From Advenella sp048381675 (GTDB lineage Bacteria > Pseudomonadota > Gammaproteobacteria > Burkholderiales > Burkholderiaceae_B), in assembly GCF_048381675.1 (NCBI RefSeq), contig NZ_JBLWIS010000004.1:186001-250000 (forward strand): a stretch of 64,000 bases of DNA. Reading direction: 5' to 3'. Both the position numbers and the translations under genes were made by a program. Under the pieces are notes generated by a model. It did not search any database, was not told the DNA's origin, and saw nothing but the letters and a program-made list of their open reading frames with translations. Shown here piece by piece: positions 25,981 to 34,603 of the stretch. Each line of letters starts with the position of its first letter. Within the stretch, counting starts at the first letter, position 1.

Positions 25981-27219
25981 TTACTCCTTGACAAGCGTCA
26001 GTTGCATGACATTGATACTGCCTTCCGTGAAAGCGGCTTCACAATAGGCCAGGTAAAATTCCCATGTCCGCATGAAGTTTTCATCAAAGCCCAGTTGTGT
26101 GACCTGGGCTTTTTTGCTCAGGAAATCTTCGCGCCAGAGCTTGCAGGTTTTGGCATAATCCTGGCCAAATGAAAATTCATTTTCCAGTTTCAGCCCTGCC
26201 TTGCGTATCTGTTGGTGCAATTGGCTTGTAGAGGGCAGGCAGCCGCCGGGGAAAATGTATTGTTGAATGAAATCGGTGCCATTGATGTAGCGTTCGTACA
26301 ATTCATCATCAATCACGATGCTCTGTATGCAGGCACGCCCACCCTGTTTTAGCAGGCGGTTGATGGATTGAAAATAAACCGGCCAGTATTCTTTGCCGAC
26401 CGCTTCGATCATTTCAATCGAGCAGATGGCATCAAAGGCTTCGTCGTTGATATCGCGATAGTCCTGCAGGCGTAAATCGGCCTGTGTGGCCATGCCCAGC
26501 CTTTCCATGCGTTGTTGGGCAAAGGCCAGCTGTTCGCTGGAGAGCGTGACCCCGGTAGGGCGGGCCTTGAACTGTACCGCTGCCATCTCGGCCAGGGCAC
26601 CCCAGCCACAACCAATTTCCAGCAAGCGGTCGCCCGGCTTTAATTGCACCATATCCAGTGCACGCTTTACTTTTGCCCACTGGGCAGTTTCAAGATCTGC
26701 TTCCGGGTTGGCGTCAAACAGGGCGCTGGAATAATTCATGCTTTTATCCAGCCACAAGGAATAAAACTCATTGCCCAGGTCATAGTGGGCATGAATGTTT
26801 TTGCGGCTATTGCTGCGCGTATTGCGATTCAGTAAATGGCGAATGCGGTAAGCCAGCCGTCCCAGCCAGTTTCCATAAATCAGCAGACTTAGTTGCTGGC
26901 GATTGCGTACCAGCAGGGTCAGCAGGGCGGGCAGGTCTGATGTGCTCCAGTCACCCGCAATATAGGTTTCGGCAAAACCGATGTCACCGGATTTGAAGAC
27001 GGCACTGCAAACATTCCAGTTATGCAGGTGCAGGACAGGAATGCCCTGGTTTGCGCTTGTCTCCTGGGTACCAAACAGATGGGATTGGCCGTTAGGCAGT
27101 ACAACAATCAATTTGCCATATTGCAAATGGCTGAGTAAGCGAAAAGCATTTTTGACACTGGCCGGGACATTGTCGGGCAAGTTAAGGGTTTGGTGGGTGC
27201 TAGCGGTGTTGGTATTCAT
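25981..27219 (-). CDS. Cyclopropane-fatty-acid synthase family SAM methyltransferase
   Basis: SAM-dependent enzyme acting on double bonds of membrane phospholipid acyl chains, 412 aa from ATG 27219. The SAM site is LLEIGCGWGALAEMAA, followed by VTLSSEQLAFAQ. The bicarbonate/active-site region (ICSIEMIEAVGKEYWPVYF, QYIFPGGCLPS) is present, as is the N-terminal domain ending in HYDLGNEFYSLWLDKSMNYSSALF. Its setting beside DUF1365 and an FAD oxidoreductase points to the specialised Cfa branch found in light- or singlet-oxygen-induced clusters (methylated or furan fatty acids) rather than the stationary-phase Cfa. That product is inference. Confidence 0.93.
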   Translation of the reverse strand: MNTNTASTHQTLNLPDNVPASVKNAFRLLSHLQYGKLIVVLPNGQSHLFGTQETSANQGIPVLHLHNWNVCSAVFKSGDIGFAETYIAGDWSTSDLPALLTLLVRNRQQLSLLIYGNWLGRLAYRIRHLLNRNTRSNSRKNIHAHYDLGNEFYSLWLDKSMNYSSALFDANPEADLETAQWAKVKRALDMVQLKPGDRLLEIGCGWGALAEMAAVQFKARPTGVTLSSEQLAFAQQRMERLGMATQADLRLQDYRDINDEAFDAICSIEMIEAVGKEYWPVYFQSINRLLKQGGRACIQSIVIDDELYERYINGTDFIQQYIFPGGCLPSTSQLHQQIRKAGLKLENEFSFGQDYAKTCKLWREDFLSKKAQVTQLGFDENFMRTWEFYLAYCEAAFTEGSINVMQLTLVKE

Positions 27220-27230
27220 CTTGAATAGTC

Positions 27231-28013
27231 TCAACGGGTTACAGGTTGATCTGGAGGACTGGGTTTGTGGCGGAATCCGGTGCGTTTGATCCAGAGCTTG
27301 AGTGCTTGCCAATGGATTCGCAGCATGATCATGGCGGTCATTGCAGGATAGCGCCACAGCGCCCGCCTTAAAGTGGCCGGGGTAATTGGTAGCAGCGTCC
27401 CGCTGATGCTGGTTTTCAGTACCGGCTTGTCTGCATCGTGATAGTGAATCAAGACCGAGGTCTTGATGGCTTCATGTTGTGCAGTTCGCATGAAGCAGAA
27501 GTGGTATTGCCCCTTCACATCGCAAAAAGGCGAAACATGAAATACTTTTTGAACGTCTACCCATGCACCGAAACGGGGTTGGTCAAGCAAATAAAAGTGT
27601 CGTTCACCAAAGGTGTTGTTGACTTCAGCGACAATGGCCCGCAGATCCCCGTTTTCATGATGGCAGAACCAGAAACTCACGGGCTTGAAGGTATAGCCGA
27701 ATACACGCGGGTAGCAATGCAGCCATACTTCGCCATTCGCATCATGAATGCCCTGGTTGTGCAGGAGCTCATCTAGCCAGGCCAGGGCGCCCCCCTGTTC
27801 GGGGCCCCTGCCGTCACCGTGGTCGCAATCATGAAAACTGATGGCGCCCGGTTTATTGATGGCCAGTGCGCTATCGCTGTCACGCAGATGCCGCATCGGC
27901 AGCATCAGGAAAAAAGTAGGATAGCGAAAGCGGTTGACGGTGGGTTGCAGCCGGGCATGGTAGACCTGGCCAAAACCGATCAATGTAGAAGGGGGAAGCG
28001 TTTTGCTTGACAT
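27231..28013 (-). CDS. DUF1365 protein of the light-responsive lipid operon
   Basis: A 260-aa protein of the DUF1365 family, nearly always found next to an FAD-dependent amine-oxidase-like protein and a Cfa homologue. Recognisable stretches are YHARLQPTVNRFRYPTFFLMLP near the start, HCYPRVFGYTFKPVSFWFCHHENG in the centre, and EVNNTFGERHFYLL. Its biochemical role is not firmly known to me; genetics in other bacteria place the set in unsaturated or furan fatty acid modification. The start follows the FAD gene by 1 nt and the stop precedes cfa by 11 nt. Confidence 0.88.
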   Translation of the reverse strand: MSSKTLPPSTLIGFGQVYHARLQPTVNRFRYPTFFLMLPMRHLRDSDSALAINKPGAISFHDCDHGDGRGPEQGGALAWLDELLHNQGIHDANGEVWLHCYPRVFGYTFKPVSFWFCHHENGDLRAIVAEVNNTFGERHFYLLDQPRFGAWVDVQKVFHVSPFCDVKGQYHFCFMRTAQHEAIKTSVLIHYHDADKPVLKTSISGTLLPITPATLRRALWRYPAMTAMIMLRIHWQALKLWIKRTGFRHKPSPPDQPVTR

Positions 28014-28014
28014 G

Positions 28015-29322
28015 TCAGGCGGCTTGTTTAAGGGTTTCTTGCTGTTGTGCCATCAGCTCTCTGGCAACTTGCATGCCCGATACCAGTCCGTCTTCATGGA
28101 AACCATAGCCGGTCCATGCACCGCAGTACCAGGTGCGGTTTTGGCCCTGTATTTTTTTTAGGGTTTTCTGCGCATAAATGGCGGCCATATCAAAGACGGG
28201 ATGTTCATAGCTATATTCCCCAATAATGGTTGCCGGATTGATGGGCTTGACCGGGTTCAATGAAACAATGACAGGTTGGCTAAAAGGCAGGGGTTGTAAG
28301 CGGTTGATCAGGTAATGCAGGCAGATGCCGGCGGAAGAGGTGTCTGTGTTTGCGCTTCTTTCATAATTCCATGAAGCCCAGGCAAGCTTGTTGTCAGGCA
28401 AGACCGAGGTGTCAGTGTGCAGGATGGCGCGGTTTGCTTGATATTGGATGGCACCCAGGATGTCCCGTTCTCTTGGCGTGGCCTGTTCCAGCAAGCGCAG
28501 GGCCTGATCGGAGTGGGTAGCCATAATCACATGGTCGAAGTGTTCCAAACCGTTAGCGGTCAGGATCTGCACGTTTTTTTGGTTGCGCCTGATCTGCAGG
28601 ACGGGTGTGTTCAGGCGTTTGTCGGCAATGCCGGCGGTGATTTTTTCAATGTATTGGCGCGAGCCGTTATTGACCGTCAGCCATTGCGGACGGTCATTAA
28701 CCTGGACAAGCCCGTGATTGTGGCAAAAGCGAATCATGGTTGCGACAGGAAACTGCAGCATTTGCTGGGTAGGACAGCTCCAGATGCAACCCAGCATGGG
28801 TAGCAGATACCATTCCCTGAATGCCTGGCCAAACTTGTGCTCAACCAGAAACGCTTCCAGGGTTTGTGTCAGCAGTTCTTGATCATCAAGGTTGGCAGCC
28901 AGTTTCGTACATAAGGCATTAAAACGCAGGATATCCTTGAGCATGAACCAGAAACGGGGGCGGAGCAAGTTGCTTCTTTGTGAAAACACCGTATTCAGGT
29001 TGCTGCCGCTCCACTCCAGCTTGCGCTGGTTGATGGCATTGGGTACCTGTACTGAAAATGACATGTCAGAGGATGCCGTGGATACATTCAGGCTTTTGAA
29101 TAGACGGATCAATTCGGGATAGGTTTTCTGGTTGAAAACCAGGAAACCGGTATCTATGCCATGGGTAATATTGCCCTCAGGGGTTGGCAGGGTCACATTT
29201 ACGGTATTTGCATGTCCGCCAAAATAGCTGTTGGCTTCAAACAAAGTAATGTTGGCGCTGCTGCCAAGCGTATGGGCAGCGGCCAAACCGCTAATTCCGG
29301 AACCGATAATGGCAACTTTCAT
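28015..29322 (-). CDS. FAD-dependent amine-oxidase-like oxidoreductase, first gene of the light-responsive operon
   Basis: A 435-aa flavoprotein. The start MKVAIIGSGISGLAAAHTLG at 29322 puts the dinucleotide-binding GSGISGL at residues 7-13, followed by FEANSYFGGHANTV. The body shows DTGFLVFNQKTYPELIRLF, MLPMLGCIWS-like YLLPMLGCIWSCP and a C-terminal GAWTGYGFHEDGLVSGMQVA that closes the FAD site. In related clusters this protein is proposed to desaturate or oxidise an acyl chain methylated by the Cfa homologue. Leader gene of eight, divergent from the CarH-like regulator across 292 bp. Confidence 0.9.
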   Translation of the reverse strand: MKVAIIGSGISGLAAAHTLGSSANITLFEANSYFGGHANTVNVTLPTPEGNITHGIDTGFLVFNQKTYPELIRLFKSLNVSTASSDMSFSVQVPNAINQRKLEWSGSNLNTVFSQRSNLLRPRFWFMLKDILRFNALCTKLAANLDDQELLTQTLEAFLVEHKFGQAFREWYLLPMLGCIWSCPTQQMLQFPVATMIRFCHNHGLVQVNDRPQWLTVNNGSRQYIEKITAGIADKRLNTPVLQIRRNQKNVQILTANGLEHFDHVIMATHSDQALRLLEQATPRERDILGAIQYQANRAILHTDTSVLPDNKLAWASWNYERSANTDTSSAGICLHYLINRLQPLPFSQPVIVSLNPVKPINPATIIGEYSYEHPVFDMAAIYAQKTLKKIQGQNRTWYCGAWTGYGFHEDGLVSGMQVARELMAQQQETLKQAA

Positions 29323-29614
29323 AATGAAAACCTTGATGCAAAAAATATGGCTTCTAAATGACATCTACAAAACGATGAATTTTTATTATTGTATAGCCAA
29401 AATATTATTTTGTATAATACAATTTCAAATATATTTTTGTTTGTATATGTAAAATAGTATTTTTTCGGGGCTTGCTTAAGGTTAACTATTGTATTTATTG
29501 CTTTGGATGGTGAAAATGGCTGCATTACATGCTTGCCCAGTTAATGCCAGCAAAGTGCGACACTTCAGCCGGGCGCTTTTAAAATGACCGTTTTTTCTTT
29601 TTTGTAGATTTGTA
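29323..29614. promoter_or_regulatory. Divergent promoter/operator region between the lipid operon and carH-phr, with TTGTAT motifs
   Basis: Very AT-rich 292-bp region. TTGTAT occurs at 29389, 29410, 29441 and 29489. The second copy forms a perfect 13-bp palindrome TTGTATAATACAA (29410-29422), and the third is TTGTATATGTAAA. CarH/LitR-type regulators bind repeats related to TGTACA/TGTATA over the promoter, so these are the candidate operators; that they bind the adjacent regulator is inference. Light would release the repressor and switch on both sides. Confidence 0.6.
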
Positions 29615-30583
29615 ATGAACCAGACCGCCGCCAATACGACTCTTCCTGCCGTGCACTATTCAATATCCGATATTGAGCGTGACACAGGGCTAAGCAAAAT
29701 GACCTTGCGAATGTGGGAGCATCGGTACGGGTTTCCGGATCCACAAAGGGATACGCAAGGCAATCGCTACTATCTTCAGTCTGATCTTGACAAGCTGATG
29801 GTCATTAAACGGCTGCTGGCCGCAGGTTATCGCCCTTCAAAGGTGGCCCGGCTATCGCTGGATGAATTGCATGAACTCAGTAAACTTGCCCAGGAAGAAG
29901 GGCAGGAGCGTCATCCCCGAAAAGCACGAAACCTGCAGGTTTTGGATGGTGAGTGGTTGCAGTGGCTGAAAGATAATGAATCCGAGCGGTTTCGCCGTGC
30001 CTTGCACCAGCAAATGGTCAAATATGGCCTGGCGTCAACCATTGAAAATATTATTTCCCCGCTAGCCTATGAGGTGGGCGTTGCATGGTTGCAGGGTGAG
30101 ATTTCCGTATTTCAGGAACACCTGTTTACGGAAACTATCCAGGGGTTTTTAAGAGATGCCATTACAGTTCTTGATATCAAGCTACCGGATGAAATCCGTT
30201 CGCCGCGAGTTTTGCTGACAACCTTGCCACAAGAAAAGCATACCTTGGGCCTGCTCATGGCCGAGTGTTTTTTTGCCCTTGAAAATTGTGAGCGCCTGTC
30301 CTTGGGGGCGGATACCCCTTTGCCGGAAATCCTGGCTGCGGCGGCACAATTGAATGCCGATATTGTAGCCATTGGTGTCAGTACGCATGCGCCGGTTCAG
30401 GAGGTGATCCAGAACCTTAAGCAATTGCGCCAGCATCTGCCGGCAAGTACCGAACTCTGGATGGGCGGTAATCCCGCACTGTTCAATTCAAAACGCCTGC
30501 CGGAAAACACGATCTTTTTTCGCAAGGCACAGGATATTATTGATTCGGTTGCCGCCTGGCGAGCCAAACAGGGTGTAAATTGA
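29615..30583 (+). CDS. CarH/LitR-type adenosylcobalamin light-sensing MerR regulator
   Basis: A 322-aa transcription factor. Residues 14-80 form a MerR-type winged helix (YSISDIERDTGLSKMTLRMW, then EHRYGFPDPQRD and NRYY). The C-terminal half is a cobalamin-binding domain with both CarH hallmarks: W158-x9-E168-H169 (the residues stacking on the adenosyl group) and E207-K-H209-T-L-G (ExHxxG), whose histidine is the expected lower cobalt ligand. In CarH and LitR, dark AdoCbl tetramers repress and light dissociates them. Here it is divergent from a lipid-modification operon and directly upstream of photolyase, the usual target set. Light response is inferred from motifs and context. Confidence 0.92.
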   Translation: MNQTAANTTLPAVHYSISDIERDTGLSKMTLRMWEHRYGFPDPQRDTQGNRYYLQSDLDKLMVIKRLLAAGYRPSKVARLSLDELHELSKLAQEEGQERHPRKARNLQVLDGEWLQWLKDNESERFRRALHQQMVKYGLASTIENIISPLAYEVGVAWLQGEISVFQEHLFTETIQGFLRDAITVLDIKLPDEIRSPRVLLTTLPQEKHTLGLLMAECFFALENCERLSLGADTPLPEILAAAAQLNADIVAIGVSTHAPVQEVIQNLKQLRQHLPASTELWMGGNPALFNSKRLPENTIFFRKAQDIIDSVAAWRAKQGVN

Positions 30584-31992
30584 TGAATGCTGCCTTGGTC
30601 TGGTTTCGTCGTGATTTGCGCTGTGAAGATCATGCCGCGCTTTATCACGCCTTGCGAACGGCTCAAAAAGTATATTGCGTGTTCGTTTTTGATACCGAGA
30701 TCCTGGACGCTTTGCCCAGCCGCAAAGACCGCCGGGTTGAGTTTATTCATCAAAGCGTCGTGGCGCTGGATGCCGGCCTGCATGCCCTATCATTGCGTGC
30801 GGGTGGCCAGGGTAGCGGCCTGATCGTGAAGCATGGCGCGGCACAGGATTGTATTCCCGAACTGGCCCGGCAACTGGGCGTGCAGAAAGTATTCACCAAT
30901 CGTGATTATGAGCCTGCAGCCATTGAACGGGACCAACGGGTGGCGGCCAGCCTGGATGTCATGGGCATCGGGTTTGCCGATTTCAAGGATCAGGTTATTT
31001 TTGAAACCGATGAAATCTTGACCCAGGCCGGCAAGCCATATAGTGTTTTCACGCCTTACAAGAACGCATGGCTGAAGAAGGTGGATGATTTTCAGCTAAA
31101 GCCCTATCCGGTTGAAAAATACGCAGCCCGGTTGGCATGCAAGCCACCGACGGAAAGCATTCCATCATTGGCGCAGCTTGGCTTTGAGTCGGGAACCTGG
31201 GCATCATTGCCCATGCCGGCAGGCAGCAGCGGTGCGCAAACCCTGTTTGACGATTTCGCCCCCCGGATGGCACGCTATAAAGAAGCGCGCGACTTTCCGG
31301 CGGTCAAGGGGGTATCGTACCTCTCGGTGCATATCCGTTTTGGTACGGTATCGGTCAGGAGACTGGCCCGTTTTGCCCTGGAACAAAACAATGACGGTGC
31401 GGCAACCTGGTTATCGGAGCTGATCTGGCGAGAGTTTTATCAAGCCATTCTGTATCACTTTCCGCATGTGGTAAACCGTTCGTTCCAGCGCGCCTGTGAT
31501 CGTATTGTCTGGGACGACAATCCGGAATATTTTGCGGCCTGGTGTGAAGGCAGGACAGGCTATCCGATTGTGGATGCCGCCATGCGCCAGCTGAACCAGA
31601 CCGGTTATATGCATAACCGGCTGCGTATGATCACGGCTTCATTTTTGTGCAAGGATCTGGGCATTGACTGGCGTGAAGGGGAAAAATATTTTGCCGATAA
31701 ACTCAATGACTATGACCTGGCTTCGAATAATGGTGGCTGGCAATGGGCCGCTTCCACCGGGTGTGATGCCCAGCCTTGGTTCCGCATCTTCAATCCGGTG
31801 ACCCAATCAAAAAAATTTGATCCCGAAGGCAAGTTCATCAGGCGTTATGTACCCGAACTGAAGCTGCTTTCCGATAAATGCATACACGAACCATGGCAGA
31901 CGGCAGGGAAGTATTTGCCCCCCATTGTTGACCATGCCGAGGCACGTGAACGTACCCTGTTGCGTTATGGCGTGCTTAAAGCGGCCGATTAA
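30583..31992 (+). CDS. phrB: Deoxyribodipyrimidine photolyase (CPD class I)
   Basis: Light-driven repair of UV cyclobutane pyrimidine dimers, 469 aa from ATG 30583, which overlaps the regulator stop (TGATG). The N-terminal antenna domain starts WFRRDLRCEDHAAL. The FAD domain has LSELIWREFYQAILYHFP, then GRTGYPIVDAAMRQL, TGYMHNRLRMITASFLCKDLGIDWREGE and NDYDLASNNGGWQWAASTGCDAQPWFRIFNPVTQSKKFDP, all class I CPD photolyase hallmarks. Coupling to a light-sensing regulator fits induction in daylight. Confidence 0.95.
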   Translation: MNAALVWFRRDLRCEDHAALYHALRTAQKVYCVFVFDTEILDALPSRKDRRVEFIHQSVVALDAGLHALSLRAGGQGSGLIVKHGAAQDCIPELARQLGVQKVFTNRDYEPAAIERDQRVAASLDVMGIGFADFKDQVIFETDEILTQAGKPYSVFTPYKNAWLKKVDDFQLKPYPVEKYAARLACKPPTESIPSLAQLGFESGTWASLPMPAGSSGAQTLFDDFAPRMARYKEARDFPAVKGVSYLSVHIRFGTVSVRRLARFALEQNNDGAATWLSELIWREFYQAILYHFPHVVNRSFQRACDRIVWDDNPEYFAAWCEGRTGYPIVDAAMRQLNQTGYMHNRLRMITASFLCKDLGIDWREGEKYFADKLNDYDLASNNGGWQWAASTGCDAQPWFRIFNPVTQSKKFDPEGKFIRRYVPELKLLSDKCIHEPWQTAGKYLPPIVDHAEARERTLLRYGVLKAAD

Positions 31993-32008
31993 GCCGGATA
32001 CGCGCCAG

Positions 32009-32043
32009 ATGTGCCGTCAAGACAATCCTTGCCGGCACATTTT
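32009..32043 (+). terminator. Weak hairpin after the photolyase gene
   Basis: ATGTGCCG (32009-32016) pairs perfectly with CGGCACAT (32033-32040), 16-nt loop, followed by TTT. Lies between two convergent genes; plausible but weak terminator. Confidence 0.45.
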
Positions 32044-32051
32044 AAGGCTTG

Positions 32052-32387
32052 TCAGGTGTTGGTATTGTCAATCACTTTTGCAGTTGCTGCGGTTTTACAC
32101 TCGGCAATTGCATAGTGGCGCGTGGCTTCATCGGCAAACATGGGGCTGGTGCCAATGATCTGGCCATTACTGGCCTTAAGGTTAAAGAAAAATTTGCCGT
32201 TTGAGGATGTTTCTGAAACATAATGGCCGTCCTCCGTACTGTTTTTTTGCACTGAAGCCAGACCGTTTTTGGCGGCAGCAAGGGTGGTATATTGTTCGCT
32301 GCTCAGGATGGTGGAGCCATTTTCAGCTTTCAATGAAAAATGAAACTGGCCATTGCTTGATTTTTTTAGCTCGAAAGAGGCAGACAT
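32052..32387 (-). CDS. YegP-like DUF1508 (UPF0339) protein
   Basis: A 111-aa protein made of two tandem DUF1508 repeats, each about 48 residues: FELKKSSNGQFHFSLKAENG then GLASVQKNS, and YVSETSSNGKFFFNLKASNG then IGTSPMFADEA. This duplicated layout is that of E. coli YegP, a small soluble protein of unknown function often induced by stress. An AT-rich 169-bp spacer lies upstream. It stands alone. Confidence 0.88.
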   Translation of the reverse strand: MSASFELKKSSNGQFHFSLKAENGSTILSSEQYTTLAAAKNGLASVQKNSTEDGHYVSETSSNGKFFFNLKASNGQIIGTSPMFADEATRHYAIAECKTAATAKVIDNTNT

Positions 32388-32556
32388 GTTGGACTCCTTG
32401 GAAAAGGGACAAATCAGTGTTGCAACAGAAAAATCATATACACGCTATCATAATGATCTTCAGAAGAAAAAGAAATCTTTTAAGAATGTATTTTTTAAAG
32501 ATTTGGCTTTTAGACGGAGATGATGGTTTTTCTGGCAGTTGGAAAAGGTGGTTTGA

Positions 32557-33051
32557 ATGAAAAAGATTTATCTGGCCGGTCCTGATGTATTCAGGCACGA
32601 TGCCGTTGAGCATGGCCAAACACTGAAAGACTTATGTGCGTCATTTGGTTTTGCCGGCTTGTATCCGCTGGATAACAGTGCGCCGGCCGGGCTCGATAAA
32701 CCCGCCCTGGCCCACTGGATTTACCAGGCCAATATCGGGCTGATACGCCAGGCCGATGCCATCATGGCTAATTTGAATGCTTTTCGTGGCCAGGAACCTG
32801 ATTCGGGCACGATCTTTGAAGTGGGGTTCGGGATTGCCTTGGGCAAGCCGGTCTGGGTGTACACCAATGACGGCCGGTCGTTGGTGGAGCAGGTATCGGT
32901 TGGGCAGGAACAGGGACGTGAAATTGATTTGCAGGGTTTCACGGTTGAGGATTTTGGCTTGAACCTGAACCTCATGATTGCCTGCAGTGCCCGGGTAGTG
33001 GTGGGTGAGGCTTGGCATTGCCTTGAAAAAATGGCGGTTGAGTTGGCGTGA
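32557..33051 (+). CDS. Nucleoside 2-deoxyribosyltransferase family protein
   Basis: A 164-aa enzyme of the DUF4406/NDT superfamily that cleaves or exchanges the N-glycosidic bond of (deoxy)nucleosides or nucleotides. The substrate loop YLAGPDVF is at residues 5-12 and DSGTIFEVGFGIALGKPVWVY holds the likely catalytic glutamate E88. AAGGTGG precedes the ATG. It could serve purine/pyrimidine deoxynucleoside salvage or house-cleaning of abnormal nucleotides; which one cannot be said. Confidence 0.85.
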   Translation: MKKIYLAGPDVFRHDAVEHGQTLKDLCASFGFAGLYPLDNSAPAGLDKPALAHWIYQANIGLIRQADAIMANLNAFRGQEPDSGTIFEVGFGIALGKPVWVYTNDGRSLVEQVSVGQEQGREIDLQGFTVEDFGLNLNLMIACSARVVVGEAWHCLEKMAVELA

Positions 33052-33118
33052 TTATGCGCCGGATTGGCCCGGGAGCCTGCTCTAAGGCTACAGCTTCCGG
33101 CGCAGGTAGCTACTGGCC

Positions 33119-33652
33119 TTATGCCGGTTCAGCTTCTGTCTTTTTTGCTGCCGTTCTTTTGGCAGATTTTTTCTTTTCCGGCAGGGCTAGCATGGTGCCA
33201 CGGCAGTTTTTTGCACCGCACAGGCATTGGTATTGTTTCTTCAGTTTTGCCGTCAGTTTGTCGTCAATGACCAGGCCATAATCGTAAAACAGCTCTTCGC
33301 CTGCCTGGATATTCCGTTTGGCAAATACATAAACCCGTTTGCCATGCTTGCCTTCCTGGGTTTCGCAATTCGGGTCGCAGCTGTGATTGATCCAGCGGGC
33401 GTCATTGCCCTTGTTGCCGCCATCAATGATTTTGCCCGAGCTTAAGGAAAAGAAAAAGGTATGGAACGGATCGTCGGGGTTGACCGGAAACATGGCGTCG
33501 GCCTGTTCAGGCGTAATGCGCTTGCCGGTGTATTCGATGATTTTGGTTCCTGCGGGAATATCCCGCAGCGCAAACACCCCGTTGCCATGCAGCGTTGAAC
33601 TGCGTACTTCATGCCAGGGGGCTCCGTTGACCTTTTTTTCCTTTTTAGCCAT
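33119..33652 (-). CDS. SET-domain protein-lysine methyltransferase
   Basis: A 177-aa SET domain protein. STLHGNGVFALRDIPAGTKIIEYTG is the N-SET block, RWINHSCDPNCET the pseudoknot NHSC-x-PN motif, and EELFYDYGL the catalytic DYG end. A post-SET-like cysteine cluster follows (CLCGAKNCRGTM). The tail is lysine/alanine-rich (PEKKKSAKRTAAKKTEAEPA). SET proteins are mainly eukaryotic; bacterial copies are scattered and few have known substrates. The start MAKKEKKV overlaps panB by 8 nt, so the two are coupled. Confidence 0.88.
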   Translation of the reverse strand: MAKKEKKVNGAPWHEVRSSTLHGNGVFALRDIPAGTKIIEYTGKRITPEQADAMFPVNPDDPFHTFFFSLSSGKIIDGGNKGNDARWINHSCDPNCETQEGKHGKRVYVFAKRNIQAGEELFYDYGLVIDDKLTAKLKKQYQCLCGAKNCRGTMLALPEKKKSAKRTAAKKTEAEPA

Positions 33653-34472
33653 TTTTGGGCACACCAAAGCAGTGGTTCAGGGTGGGAAAAGAGCCATCGC
33701 GAACCTGGTTGGCATAGGCTTCTACGCCTTGGCGGATAGTTGCCTGCACGTCTGAAAATTGCTGGGCAAATTTCGGTATGCGTGAGCCGCTTAAGTTAAA
33801 GATGTCTTCAGCAACCAGTACCTGGCCATCGCACGCGGGAGAAGCGCCAATACCAATGGTTGGAATTTTTACGCTTTGGGTAATGCGGCGGGCCAGCGGT
33901 TCGGCCGTGCCTTCAATCACCACGCCCCATGCACCCGCCTGTTCCTGGGCGATGGCGTCATTGAAGATGCGTTTGGCGGCTTCTTCGCTTAAACCTTGTG
34001 CCTTGAAACCGCCCATGGTGTTGACGTACTGGGGCATCAGGCCGATATGGGCCAGCACGGGGATGCCACGGTCTACCAGGAAACGGGTGGTTTCGGCCAG
34101 GTATTCACCGCCTTCAAATTTCACGGCATCGGCGCCACTGGTCGACAGCATTTTGGCGGCATTGCGAAACGCCTGTTCGGGGGATTCCTGGTAACTGCCA
34201 AACGGCATGTCCACCACGATGCAGGCCCGTTGTGTGGAACTGACCACGGCCTTAGCGTGGGCAGCAAGCTGGTCCACCGTAATGGACAGCGTGTCATCCA
34301 TGTTGTAGCCCACCATGGCGGTTGAGTCGCCAATCAGGATCATGTCTACGTATTCATCAATAATACGGGCAAAGGGTGCAATATAAGAGGTTAGGGATAC
34401 AATTTTTTTTTGGCCCTTGTAGGCCATCAGCTGAGGAACTGTGATGCGTTTGATGTCAGCGTGAACACTCAT
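33645..34472 (-). CDS. panB: 3-methyl-2-oxobutanoate hydroxymethyltransferase
   Basis: First committed step of pantothenate (and so CoA) synthesis: adds a hydroxymethyl group from methylene-THF to alpha-ketoisovalerate. 275 aa. Family motifs are MILIGDSTAMVGYNMDDTLSIT (metal-binding aspartates), DMPFGSYQESPEQAFRNAAKM, VKFEGGEYLAE, PVLAHIGLMPQYVN and IGIGASPACDGQVLVAEDI. panC is not adjacent. Divergent from the acetolactate synthase gene, which supplies the same valine/pantothenate precursor, across 131 bp. Confidence 0.96.
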   Translation of the reverse strand: MSVHADIKRITVPQLMAYKGQKKIVSLTSYIAPFARIIDEYVDMILIGDSTAMVGYNMDDTLSITVDQLAAHAKAVVSSTQRACIVVDMPFGSYQESPEQAFRNAAKMLSTSGADAVKFEGGEYLAETTRFLVDRGIPVLAHIGLMPQYVNTMGGFKAQGLSEEAAKRIFNDAIAQEQAGAWGVVIEGTAEPLARRITQSVKIPTIGIGASPACDGQVLVAEDIFNLSGSRIPKFAQQFSDVQATIRQGVEAYANQVRDGSFPTLNHCFGVPKNG

Positions 34473-34603
34473 TTCAGGATTCCTTGAAGGTAAAAACAGC
34501 AGGAAGAATGCGGATAGTTTAACGTGTATTGAGAGTGAGTTCAGACAGGAAAGAAGAAAATATTGATATTATCGAAGAATCATTAATCTGTTTATAAATC
34601 ATC

